NCBI RefSeq assembly: GCF_958295425.1
Contig: NC_081145.1
Span: 24,971,389-25,035,388 of the forward strand
Direction: 5' to 3'
DNA length: 64,000 bases
DNA from: Solea solea
Lineage: Eukaryota > Chordata > Actinopteri > Pleuronectiformes > Soleidae
Part shown: piece after piece, positions 28,076-41,800 of the stretch
Numbering within the stretch: position 1 is the first letter of the stretch
Layout of the letters: each line of letters starts with the position of its first letter
Translations under genes and position numbers: made by a program
Notes under the pieces: generated by a model
The model's input: the letters and a program-made list of their open reading frames with translations, nothing else
Database searches by the model: none
Told to the model about the DNA's origin: nothing

Positions 28076-31000
28076 TTTTGCCTGATAGAAAAGGAGAAAC
28101 AAGCCTGGTTCACATCCTGCTCACAAAACCTCATTTTCAACGGTGACACTTTACCAAAGGTATACTGTTGTAAAAAAGAATATTGCAATTTCTTCACTTT
28201 GCATTTGAAAGAGTACATTGTCTACATGGTTATACGAACCGTTGTTATTTATGAAATGAAATAATGATGAATTAAATCAACTAAATTCTCCTTTCTATCA
28301 CTTAAATTAACATTAAGGTTCCTCTGGTAGCCCCCTTTGAAAAAAGAGAAAACATAACTAATCACTTTGGATGAGAAATAATAATTAAAAACATGTTATT
28401 AGGTATCTTATAGTCCTAGAATCAAATTTTAACTATAAACCCAACAGCATTTTCAACATCAATTTCATTCATATACACAAAAAATGCATTTAATAATAAT
28501 GCAATGCAATAATGTATATATATTGTATTTGAAGTCATTTTGGAATCTCTCTGTGTCCGTGTGCAGCTGCAACATCTGACTGAACCTCAGTGAACCATGT
28601 TTTATCTCTGCCCTGAATCACACAAATGTATTTAAAAAAAAAAAAAAAAAAAACCTCAGTAGGTTTTTTATCTCGTGCTCAGACCTTAATAAAGACCACA
28701 CTATTGCATCTGCTGCGGTTTTGCTGCAGCTAAGAAATCCTCGAGGAGGTTTAGGCTCCTAAGTTTTCCAGTTTGATTAGAGGCAGACACTCTCTCAGAC
28801 CAGGAAGTCTTAAATAGATGAGAAAGATTTCAAACTAATACAATAAAAGAAGTACAGCTTCTATACTCGAGGCCTCTTCAATGGTTTCTCCTCAAAAACA
28901 AAGCAATATTTGTGTTTGTTTTCTTTAAATGAGCTTTGACAGCTGCTCTGCTTCTGTGTCGATTCAGTTTCGGTTGCATCCAGCCGCTCACGCGCGCCGC
29001 GTCTTAAAAGCAACAGTTGAAGGAACCCGAGTGACAGCGGCTCATTTGAGCAAACAGAGAATTTGAAAGTGATACGACGAGCCTGCGAGCGAGTCATTGG
29101 CTTCGTCTTACTCAGGAGTCACTCAGAAAGAAAGTTAATTGGGTTTTCAGCCGCTTGGCCGCCTTAACCACACGCCACACACGGGTCTCTGCGGTGAGCG
29201 AGTGAGAGTAAATGAATACACGGCAGCTGCGTGAATATGTTTGAAAAAACACACAAATATGACTGAAAAATATGGACAAATGAAAGAAAACGGATTATCT
29301 TTCATGTTTAAATGTGGTGTATTTAAATCTAAAGTGTCAGAAACTGACAGAAATGTAACATAAGTATGTATGTGTGAGTGTTACAATAAAAACAACTGGT
29401 TTTTGTTGCCTTAAAATGATTATTTTGAAGGAGAAGCTCACGGTGGACTCACACGTTCATGTCGATGCTATCGGAGATTAGCATCATAGTTAGCCAGCTA
29501 GAGTTGCTAATGTTGCTAAAGCTATGGTGACGTGATCGCGATTTGTACGACAACAAACCAATCATCAACAAGGAGGAAGACTTTCACAGGGTTCCCACAT
29601 GCCCTTGAAATCCTTGAAAGTATGTGAATTTGAAAAACAAAATTCAAGGCCCCTGAACATTTTGGAAAATTGGGTCATTGAAAGTGCTTGAATGTTTTTG
29701 CAAGAAAGAAGTTAAGTCGCTATCTACCACAGCTGTAAGGTGCATTGAAAATAACCTTGAAAGTCCTTGAAAAATGCTTGAATCTGACCCTGAAAAAGGT
29801 TTACAGGTGCAGGTAAGCTGTGTCAGGACAATCTGTCCTTAAATTTGAGTAAATTGGTCCTGGAGAGTCCTTGAAAAGTCCTTAAATTTGATGTTAACGA
29901 AGGTGTGGGAACTCTGCTTTGACTGAAAGATGTGTTTGGGTTGTACAGCTGTGTCGTGTAATTTGATTGGCTTCCGTACACTGTAGGGATATTAGCATAA
30001 CCTGATTTGATTATAAGCTGCACATGTAGAACGACATCCTTTATGGTATGTACAGGCCACCGTAGTTCCCTGACATGCTTGTGAAAGGAAGTGCGGATCG
30101 AAGTTGTCTTTTTTAATAATCTCTCATTCTCACCATTAGATGTCACTAGTTTGTGCACACTGTACTCAAACAGGATCCTGTCATTTTCATGGGTTCAACA
30201 AAATAAAGGTCTAAATACTAATGGGGACAATAGACGCTGGACTTCAACCTGTGGTTCCTGCAAAGCGATAGTGCTGGGAGTCGTGTCAAGCCATAAATTA
30301 TTCAAACTGGTTGTGTCAGTGACACAATTTTTGCCTGTCAAACAGAATTAGTTGTATCCTTAGTTACTGCGAGGGCTTTGTCAGCAGGTGGGATGAGGTT
30401 ACCCTTTCACCTTTTCTCTCTGGAGACGTCGTCCACTGTCACCGGAGTGTGAAACCAGCAGCTAAGCCAAGGTCTCAGAAACCTGAGCCAGATCCCTGCA
30501 CCGGGAACGTTATCTCTGAGAGCTGTGAAAGCGTAGACGTGAGTCTCTCTCTCGGAAGCTGAGCGAGAGACTCACAGCTGACAGCAGCGTTTAGGCCTCG
30601 CGCAGCTTGTTTTCTGCTGCATGTTTTTACAAGGATCAGAGAGCGTCTGCTGTCAGAGTTGTGTAACAGGCTTTTGGGAAGCGGCAGATGTGGATTAATT
30701 TAGGAAGAACATACAGAGGAGCACACGGTCCAACTCCTGACTCGAAATAAAGTGACACTTGTGCAGTAAAATGCACTTGTGCTGTAGCTTAGTGTGGTCC
30801 TTGAATACTTTTGTCGTATCTGAAACTCTTGCACAATATTCCAAAGGCTGCATGTTATGTAACTACATACAATAACAGTGCGGTGAATAACACACACAGT
30901 GTCCTGCGTGTACTGTATAACGTGAACTACAAGTTCTGCAGATTCACAGAGGACAGAATAACTTCATATATACATAAAGAGAAAGTGAAACTTGCTTTCT

Positions 31001-32738
31001 TATGATTCTTATCAATGAAGACAAATAGGAAATGTTGGCTTTTGAGTAAGCAACTCTTTTGCTTCACTCATTAATGACAATGTGTTGATAATGTTCTATA
31101 GCACTGGTAGTCCTCATGTTTAAGATGCATTATAATTTAGTCATACATTGCATTCATTTATATATATTGAAGTAACATTGTCATTGTATCAATATCTGCA
31201 CTATGTGAAGACAAGGACTCAAATCAAATGAAGAAAATGGAATTCAATAACATTTAAACAATATTATTTATTTTATAAACTATATTCAACCTAAGGCCCG
31301 CCCTACTCTGCCTGTGATTGGCTGACTAGTCCTGGCCAATCAGAGACAGGCAGGATGTCTCTTTCACTGAGTAGAAACAGTAGAAACGGTAGAAACACTG
31401 TGAGAAAAGAGTTGCCGGTCCGAATCTAATCTCCGCCAAAATTGATCCAAACTCAGTGACATGTCGGATCCAACCTATTGGTGACCTATGTTATATTTTC
31501 ACTTTTACCCTTTAACCATAACCCCTTTTTTGCTTGCTTTAACAATCTTAGAGACAGAAAAATGTCCTGTGAGTAAGTGCTTTTGCCCGTTTTTCCAATA
31601 TCTGGCACTTTACTGCATGTTAAAATAGTGTATTAACAATTTGAAATGAAGAAAAACAAAAAGATATGCATGCATGTTAAATTAGACTTTTGAACAGTAT
31701 AAAACATATTTACCATAACATTTGTCTCATTGTGTAAAAACATGGCCAAAAAAATGCAAACTATGCACAGGCGCTCTCCTCTCTGGTGACAAAGACGCTG
31801 ATTCTCCGGCTTCCTGCAACCGCACGAGTAAAATTACCGTAATAACCACATGTTGGCTTTAATGTGCAACCTCTCAGCTTTCAGAAATAGCTGGAATATT
31901 TCAGCTGTCATGTAAGTAAAAAAACTAAAACTTCTGTCAGCTTTGGGACTCAAAATTAAGTATTAGAAAAAGGAAAAAGTGCAAATATTTGCAATAGCTT
32001 TTTCAATTTTGAGGATTTAAACACAGTAAATATCGTGCGAAATATCAGCGTTTAAGCCTTGAAGACACTGTATCTGTTGCCTTTTACATGTAAGTAACAT
32101 CTAAAGGTGCATCAGCACCTGAGACAACAGTCTAATTCAAACATGACAGCAAGGATGTGTTACAACCACACCGTCATGTTTGGCTGATCTGTATTTGCTG
32201 ATTCTGTTTCCATACGCACGGAGCGTAGCCGCCAATGCCGGCCCGTGACTCACGCAGGTCGGACACATCAGAGGAGAAGTGATGAGTCATTGCTTATTAA
32301 TGACTCTCGCAGGTACAGCTGCTTCAGTGCAAACAGACTGAATGTGCCCGCCGGAGAACGGAAACAGAACATCTCTGTATCTCACACACACACACACACA
32401 CAGGGTTCAACAGGTGACATTTAGGCATTACAGTATATTGTGAAGGTCAGCAAATAAACAAGCACTGCAGGACCACAGAGTGCAGAACACCCCGTTACTT
32501 TATCAGGTTCACGTGTTCTTTTACACTATGTTGATGTCATCAGTCAGTCACAACTCTACGCATTAAGGCATGAAGACAGGGTCAAGACCACCTGGCGGCT
32601 TATAGACCAAGGTGATTTAAATGACTTGCAATATGGGGATCACGTAAATTGTAGGTCTAAATGTGAGCGTGAATGGTTGGTAACCAGAGAAGGTCCACAA
32701 GAGAAAGAAAAAAATATGATATATATGTATGTATATAT

Positions 32739-32819
<81 letters not shown>

Positions 32820-35800
32820 AATCAGAGAACGATGGATGTCAGATCTATGAGGTTTGTGGTTTTCATGTGGGTCACTCACTGGTGATCAGTGCCACACACA
32901 CACACACACACAAAGGGAGCTCAGCCAATGAACCCCCAGGGTCCTATTAGTGCAAACAGGAAGCAGAGTTCTGGTCAGCAGAGTGAGATCAAGACAAGAT
33001 CTACAGTGAAATATGAACCTGCAACTTTATCCCGGGTCCTTGTTTTAAAAGTGAGCCGTGGAGGAGACGGCTGCCTGCTGCAGTCAGCTTCTGCTCACTC
33101 ATGCCCACAAATACATTATTTTTCATGGAGACATGTTTGATAAAGAAGTTTGACGTGAGCACATTTGCGGCAAGATTCCTGAAGTAGGTCTTTATTCACT
33201 CTGTATTAATAAGCACTGAACATCCATCATCCAGAAAGAAGCTCCTGAGTCAGTCAATGAAGGACGGGAACAAGTGGCAACAGGTTGTGACGTCACCCGA
33301 AGGAATCCTTGAGGAAAGCGCAAGGCTGAGGTTTGGCAACCTGAAGTTCACCTGAAACCAGGCAGCGGTCAATCACACGCCAGTCATCTCATTTCTCTAA
33401 ACAGGAACATCATTTACAGAAGTGACATCATGTTCTCATGAAGAAGAACCAGAAACTAGCAAATCACAGCAGGATGGGCTAGCACCGTGGCCTCACAGCA
33501 AGAAGGTTGCTGGTTTGCATCCATGTGGGTTCTGTCGGGTTTTCCAGTTTCCTCCCAAAAGTCCATATGTGTGAATGTGCGAGTGAATGGTCATTTGGTC
33601 GCGTCCCAAGTTGGGTATTTCTGTCACGGTCCTGTCCAGGTTCTCCTGTTTCCTCTCACAGTACAAAGACATGCAGATTTGGGGATTAGGTCAATTGGAC
33701 ACTCTAAATTGGCCGTAGGTGTACAGTAAGTGTGAGAGTGGATGGTTGTTTGTCTCTATATGTGTCCCTGTGATGGACTGGCGACCTGTCCCCGCCTTCC
33801 ACCCTATGCCAACTGGTATTGGCACCAGCGACCCTCATGTGGAGGATAAAGCGGTAGAAGATAAATGAACTTCATGTTCTATTGAAGAAGACCTGAAACT
33901 AGCAATTGAGTAGATCAAGTATTTATGAAGAGCTAGTGCTATTGCCTCACAGCAAGGAGGTTGCCGGTTTTGTCCCACGTCGGGCTTTACCGCGTGGGTT
34001 CTCTCCGGTTTTTTGGTTTCCTCCCTCAAGTCCAACACATGCAGAGATTAACTGGCCACTCTTAACTGACCATAGGTGTAAATGTGCGAGTGAATGGTCA
34101 TTTGTATGTGTGTCAGCCCTGTGGTGGGCTGGGTGAACCCCACCTTTAACCCCCGTGTCAGCTGGGATTGGCTCCAGCTGCCCGCGAGCCTGGTGTGGAG
34201 GATAAAGAAGTGGTCGACAATGAATGAACTCTTTAGGAAAATACTTTGGCTGAGAAGTCCCTGCTAGTTGCCACCTGACCCTGACCAGGGTTAAAGGTCA
34301 GTGAAGATGACACAGAGTGCAGAGATTGATAATCTTGTGACTGCAAATAGCTGGAGCAGCTAGAAAGCCAGCCTTTATGCTAAGCTAGCCGCTCCAGTTG
34401 CAACTAGCTTAGCTAATAGCTAGCAGGAGGAAACATGTAGACTGAATCTACAAATATTTCAACATTTCTTTAAAACAAAGGTCTCAAACTTGCGGCACGC
34501 GGGCCACATGTGGCCCTCCAATGGATTTCATTTGGCCCGTCACATAATATCAACCTATAATGGGTTATTATGTTGTTGTTTTTTTAAATGAATAGATTAG
34601 ATTTGCATCATAAATATGTCAGTATTATGAACTATATCAAAACAAAATCTTAAAAACAAGCTTTTAAGATTTTTAAAATTTCACGAACCAAACAAGTATT
34701 TGATTAATTGAGAAAAGAAGTTTAATCGATTATGAAAATAATTCTTAGTTACAGTCCTAATTTTATCTCTAGGACACAAGATAAAAATATTTCTCCAAGG
34801 TCAGGAAAGGGAAGAGCTACAGTATTTTATTTGCTGTATAAATGGGCTGAAGGGATGTGGCAGTTTAGACATGAAACATAACAAAATAACGGATGGGGTT
34901 ATCAAGATAGGATTATCTTTTGACTGAATAAAAGCGTATAACCTCATCTTTGAGGGCAGAACAACTTTCAATAACAGACACAGGGACTCGCTGTGTTTTC
35001 TCGACTATGAACAGATCAGATTTCCTGTATTCGCATGAATGACGTGATAAGGAGGAATCGCTTTCCCCTATTGTGTCATGGGAAGTTATGCAGTGATTAT
35101 AAACTTCCTCATTAAGGTGCACATATGTCAGTGTGGCTGACTCACCCTGTTATCTCTCACAGACCCCACGCTGCTCTGGCTGAAAGGAAAAAAGTCCCTC
35201 AGAGGGAAAACAGTGGTCACTTTGACGTCATGCGCTCCATTTTAAAGGATGGAAAGGACAGTGATCTACCTCGTTGCCGTTTCTATGGTTACAGACCGAG
35301 ACAATACACTGATATGCCACAATAAATGTGGTGTGCAGCCTGTATGATAGTACAAAATCCTGGCGGATTTATGAGCCTGTTTATGTTTTTACAGCGGTAA
35401 CAGCCACTCTGCTGCTGCCGTCGTTCAGTGTTGTCTGTTTTGACTCCAGGACGGACACGAGGCACGGATGCAGCCGTGGAAAGCAGCTTAGCTTTAATCC
35501 CAGTATTGGTGAGACGTCACAGCTGTTTTCCCTCGCCTGCTGCCGTACAGCAGCCAGTTCATTTGCAGCCTCCTATTACGAGTCAGAGACCTCAGAAGCG
35601 AACAGCGAAAGGCCTTTCAGCTGTTGCCTCACCATGTGCTTTTCCTCCCGTGTTTTGTTTTTATTTCCTCTCGCAGCAATGGGCCAATGAAAGTGTGCTC
35701 GCCGGGGATCAAGGGCGGCTACACCCTACATCCTGGCTGTTGAGCTCCTCAAAGGTCCCCATATAATCAGCCACAGATTTCCTCAGCCTGTTAACATGAA

Positions 35801-38800
35801 TCCAATCTCACCCTCAAATAGCTTCGGGGCAAATAAATGGTAGCGCTTTTTATTTTTTTTTTAAAAGGCAGGGATGTGTAGCTGCTCGTCTGCTGTGCCA
35901 TTTCACAGCAACTCGTGAGGATGATTTAGTTACACAACTCTAAGTAGAGAAAGCACACTATTTACTGTAGCTGTCTGCAGTAGGCCACAAGAAAAGAGAC
36001 TTTTCTTCTTAACACACAGTTATTCTTGTGTATTCCTGAGGTCTAACAAACGTGTTAACGAGGCGTGAGAATCACAGGGTACCTCACGATACACGATACG
36101 TGGTCCGCGATACAAATACTATCGCGATACATCGATTCCGTGATAATCAGTATATTGCGGGACAATCATATAGCGATACATCACGATATCACAACATCAA
36201 CAAAGTGCATAAAGTCTGTGTATTGAACGTGGATGGTGCATCTCTTAACGCAGCATAAAATAGCGTAAAATATCGATATTTACCCTGGCGTATCGGTTAT
36301 CGCATTGCACGAGGAAAAGGCGGCGATATATCACTGAATCGATATTTTGATATCTGCATCACTACAATTCTCAATATATAAGTGCTTGTTTTAATATGCA
36401 ACAATAAAAAAAAGCATATTTATGATGCAACATTTATCTATTAATTTAAAAATAAAAACATATAGAAATGACTCGTTACAACTTGATATCGTTTGGAGGG
36501 CCACATGAATCCGATTGGAGGGCCACATGTGGCCCCCAGGCCGCAACTTTGAGACTACTGCTTTAGATCCATATAAGACGACATCTGCCTCCACACCTGC
36601 ACTCCAGAGAACATACAGTATATCACGTAACCACTGGCGTGTCAGCGTTAACATGAAACATATGATCCACTCTGCAGTTATTTGCTTTGGAAAAAAAAGA
36701 ATGAAAATCTATGACCAAAAAACAACAATGGTAAAAAGAGCTGGGATGTCTTTTCTTGGAGGGAACTGAAACTGAAAGCCAGTGTTATGTGTGTTGTCAT
36801 TCTCAGTGGTTTGCAAGTGATAAGAACCCCTGCCACTAAAGTGCAACACTTAAAAACTCTGTAGAGATACAACATAAAAAACAGCAGATGTCATGTTTGT
36901 ATTTGGGCCAAACTAAAGGAAAATAAATATTGAAGCTTGTGAGATTAAGGTGATGTAATATTGTTTTCAACAGCAAACCTGCAACAAGATGAGGGAGGTC
37001 CTTTGCTTTGGTTCTTCACAAACAAGGAAACATTTCATCTTTTGGCACCACATTAACATTAGTATCAGACTCACAGAGGAAATCCTCTCTTTATGTGATA
37101 AACCGAAGCCCTATGGCAGTGTAATTAATTGCGTTGATGGAATTAGCCAAGGCAAAAGCCTTTTGAGGCAAAAGCCACAAAAAAAGTTGTAATATTAGGA
37201 TATTTTCCTCAAAATATTCCACATATTTATGTCAAACAATGAGATAAAAAACATCTTAATCAGCTCAAATCTGGATATGGATGCTTCACTTCCGTCATCT
37301 GATGCAGCTTATTACAATAAATCCTAACAAGACACTGGACACGCTCAATAATGAATGGTGTGAATGAATGAATGATTGAATGAATGAATGATTGAATGAC
37401 TGATATTCAAAGCTCTACAACAAAAACAACACCTTTGCTCTGAATCATAGCTCAGCTATCCAGGACAGGTTTTTAGTTTCTACCTTATGCAATGATCTGA
37501 AATCTCTCTCTCAGGTTTTTGTGCTCTGAAAGTGTGGCAACATGTTCATGGAATTGTTCCTCACAAAAAAAGTTTCAAAGCTTTTTGCTCCCATATCAGT
37601 GAATGAAAGCATGTCACTGCGGTCATAATCTGGCATATCAACTATCAGCTATTCTATTCCATGCAGGAAAAAAACGATAAATATTATATCATCAATATCA
37701 ACAGGGGAAAAAGGAAGGTGTGGTCAAGAGTGATCAAGGTTTAGTTTAGTTACCGGGGATTATCTGAGAGGTAAACGTTAACCTGGTAATTCTCTTTATG
37801 CCACTGTTGGTTACGTCTAAACTGCCAGTAGTGGCTTTGCCTTCTGAACTTCAAAGCTCTCTCTGTCTCTCTCTCGCTCTCTAAGTTACGACAAATTCTC
37901 AGCGAGCAAGCCAAAAAATGTTGCTCTTTAAAAGATGAAAGTTCTCATCTTCCATTACTGTCATACCTCACATTAATGTCTGTCTACCTCAGCCATGAGC
38001 AGTAAAATGAAAAGGAAAGAATGGAAAAGAGAAAAAAGGAGGCCAACTGCTGAAAAAAAAAAAAAAAAAGATGATGGAGACGTGACTCCTTAAAAAGCAG
38101 TATTTTGTGCTCTCTTTTTTGCTCTAAACATAAAGTCATTGTGAGACATTGTCATTCTGCAGAGTGGCTGTTTGTTGCCGAACGTTTGTGATTTGCTGCT
38201 TTAGGTATGATATTCAGGTCGGGAAATAAATGTCATAAAGAGATACTGATCAGGAATTAATTTCCCTTCTCAGGCCAAGCTGTCGTGCTGCAACCAGATA
38301 ACTGCCGCTGAGAAAATGCCACCGTTTCTGGAATATCATTTTACAAATTGAGCAACATAAGAAACAGCGAGTAGTCATCACGCTCGCTGATTGGCTGCGT
38401 TTGAATTTGAGTTTCAGCTGCACCTGGCCTTTGCACCTTTAATGCCGGACATTCACTGTGTCGCACCACTTGTGCACATCATGCAGAAGCGTCATTATTA
38501 TTCACGCTCGCCCTCCCTGTCATACGATGACCGTAATCTAACCAAATAAAGATCCAGCTTGCGTTCAGCAGCAGCCGGCTCTGTTTCCCTGTGCAGCCTG
38601 TGAATCGATACCAGCACACTGAACTCTCCACTTATTAGTCAAGGTGTCACCGAGGGAGGAGGCAGCCTGAGTAAAGCGATGGCCATTAGCGCCGTCCTTT
38701 TGTCTCTCTGACCTGGAGCATCGACGATAAGGCCGTCACATTTCTTAAAAGCAAAGGGCACGACTTTACTCGGCCACAGCCAGCAGCAGCAGCAGCGGCG

Positions 38801-41800
38801 GCATAAGGTCACGCGCTGCACAGATAGGAAACACAAGCCACGACTACACACAGAGAGCCTGTTTACGAGAAATGTCAGGCTGTTCTTGCTCATGTTACGG
38901 TGTCAAACTGATCACTTCAACAGCCCGTCGCCATCTGGAACGACTGTATTAAACACATAACCCCGGTGCAACTAATCCCATTGGTGCTATCAAGCAACTG
39001 CGATCTACTTTGTTAATTCCTAGAGCCTAAACACTGCACATCTGACTCAGATTTTGCAGGGAGCCTCTGCCAGTCATTAACTCTGTGAGCAACATTGTGA
39101 AATTCTCTGCGTCTGTGCGTGTGTGCGCCTGCAAGACACGACGGTCGGTGACGTAGCGCTGACGTCTCAGCGGGATGAGTCACGCTCCACGTCCTCACCG
39201 ACGGAGCCTCTTCATATTCCTAAAACACAGACACATACTCAAGCACACACACACACACACACCAGGGCTCCTCGGCTTCAAGCAGCATTCATCACCTCAC
39301 ACCCCCCGCAGCAGCAGCAGCAGCAGCAGCAGCAGCACACACGCTTGTTGGCTCCACGTGTGCCAAACTATAAAACATGACACATATGGCACATATGGCA
39401 CATGCAGTTAACCTGTAGATACACCTCTGGGTCTTTGTTTCACACATCTCATGTCTGCAGAGTCTGAGAGTCAGGCATCCAGTTCTGCATATTTGATGAT
39501 TCATTAATGTATCTGTCATGATAAAAGGTTTTTTTTTTACGCATGGGAAGTTGACCAATAGCATAACAGTAAACTGGTACCGCCTCCAATGACTTACCGA
39601 CCAAAAATTTAAACTTAAAATATAAAATTAAAAATTAAAACCTCTGGAGGTAAGGTGCTGTGTGACTATAAAAGATTAAATATGTGGTGCATCACATTGC
39701 ATCTTGATGGAATTCATGAGGGTCATTGGATGCATGTCGTAGCTGCTCCCCTTAACTCACCTCTAATTTTCCAAAATAAAACATCGTTCAGAATCAGATA
39801 ATAAATAAAACAGAAATAATGTAAGTTATGTATTCTTTCTGTGCGACCTGGTACCTGTCCGTGGCCCGGGGGTTGGGGTCCACAGGCCTAGACGATCCGG
39901 TCCAGACGCAGGACCGCACACTTGGCATTTAAATCAAACTATTTCAGAGAGGAGATTCCTCCAGGGGGGTTTGGGATCTTACAGGAACTCACATGATGTA
40001 ACATGACTTCAGAATATAAACAGACATGGAGGCGGACTGTCACTTTTGTCTGTTAATATCTGTGGATGAAGTCTTGGCTGAGAAGACGGAATCAACTTGG
40101 CTTGTACAAGTGACGGTTCTAAACAAAGGTACGCAACATCCGTCCGTGTCTGAGAGCTAAAATCACGCCTGCTAAGCCCTCAGACTGGTGGATAATTTGG
40201 CCGGATAATCTGTTCAAACCAGCCCAAAATCAGAAGGTACCCAAGATTGTCTGAAGAACCACATTGGAACCAAAATCTGGCCAATTGTTCTCTTGTCTCC
40301 AATCTCCAGTATCTGTCCAACAATATGTTTGCTTAATGCTCATTCCGAGCATGTATATGGCTGCAGTTCCATTCACATAAATGAAAGTAGGCATCAGTCT
40401 CTCCCTGCATGCTTACGCAATCTCTCATTCCATTTCAGCAGAGGTGATTTCTCACCAGGACTCTACCCTCGTTTGTTTGGCCTTGTCTTCTCTGAGTGAT
40501 GGATTGTACCTGAGTGGAAACGGGTGGACTTACACAATATCATGCAAGCATGTGTGCTAGCTGCCTTATTTTTGACCAAAATAAGAGCGCAATACATGTG
40601 CTTGAGAAAAACCAATCCCAAACATTGTTAGATGTTGCTCAAACAGCGTGCTGCATGCTTATTGGCTCACTGATGAGATTAACTCCTCAGGTACTGAAAT
40701 GACATATTGAATTACCTTTTTGAAAGTTCAAACGTGTCTGGAAAAGGGTCAGCGTGCAACACAAGGGTACATCACATGGACCATAGTGGACCTCTGCAGT
40801 CACAGATCTGCTCCCATTCCACGAGAGTCACAGCTGAATCAAGTGTCTTCATGAAACAGCATGAATTAACGTTTGATTACTTTTTCTTATTTTCTTTTTT
40901 TAAACACTTCCTGACATTTTATGGCCCTAACAACTCGTTGAAAAGATCTAAATATCCAGAAAATAATCAACAGATTACTCGATGATGAAAATAATCCTCA
41001 GTTGCAGCCCTTCTCATGATTAAGAGCCCAGCTTTTTGGCAGATGACGCGGCTCTTGGCTTCAGCAGACACTGTGACACTGGGGCAACATGCCGGTGAGT
41101 GTGAAGCCGCCAGGATGAGAATCAGCACCTCCAAGTCTGAGCTCATGGTTCTCTGCTGGAAAACTGTCCCCCGCTCAGAGAACAAGGGTGAGCTGCTGCC
41201 AAAAGTCAACGTCTTGGTTACTTGTGGTGTGATTCACGAGCTTTTGCACGATTGAACTAAACAAAACAAACCGACCTGCTCCTCTAAATCTTAATCTACA
41301 TGAAATCACTCTTTTGAATCATAGAAAGAGTTAAATGTTTTCTGTGAACCACATGGCTTTTCCTCAGCAGGCTGCTATGACTACACTGGCTTGCCCTTTT
41401 CATCCATATCTACAATTCTTTTTTTATATTTATTGACACGATGCTTCTCTTATAGCTTCCGTATATCAGTCACACAGGATGTGATGAAACGGTTTGTTAT
41501 GATGTTGTCCTGTTATCTTCTCCTCTGCTCTCTCGTCTATTGTGTGGTAAGAGCTCTTACGTGGACATGGTTTTAATCATTTTGTAACCTCACATCCCTT
41601 CTGTTAAAAGCCTTGTGTACCAGCCCCGGCGGTGTCGTCGCAGACAAGAGAAGTGCAGGGGGGATAGAACAATGACAAAGCTACAACCACTGTGGCGTTT
41701 CTTGTGTCCTCATGTCCTGTCTTTTTCCAAACCCTTGAGGGACAATAAAGGGTCCTAAACTGAACTGTGTTCCTATCTAAAAGTCAATGAATTTAAATTG

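Noticed and set aside
32626..32885. Frames of YIYIYI repeats
   Set aside because: Translation of the (AT)n microsatellite.
35328..35766. Two overlapping frames of 112-120 codons
   Set aside because: No recognised domain, no splice support, and they lie in an intron within a repeat-bounded segment.
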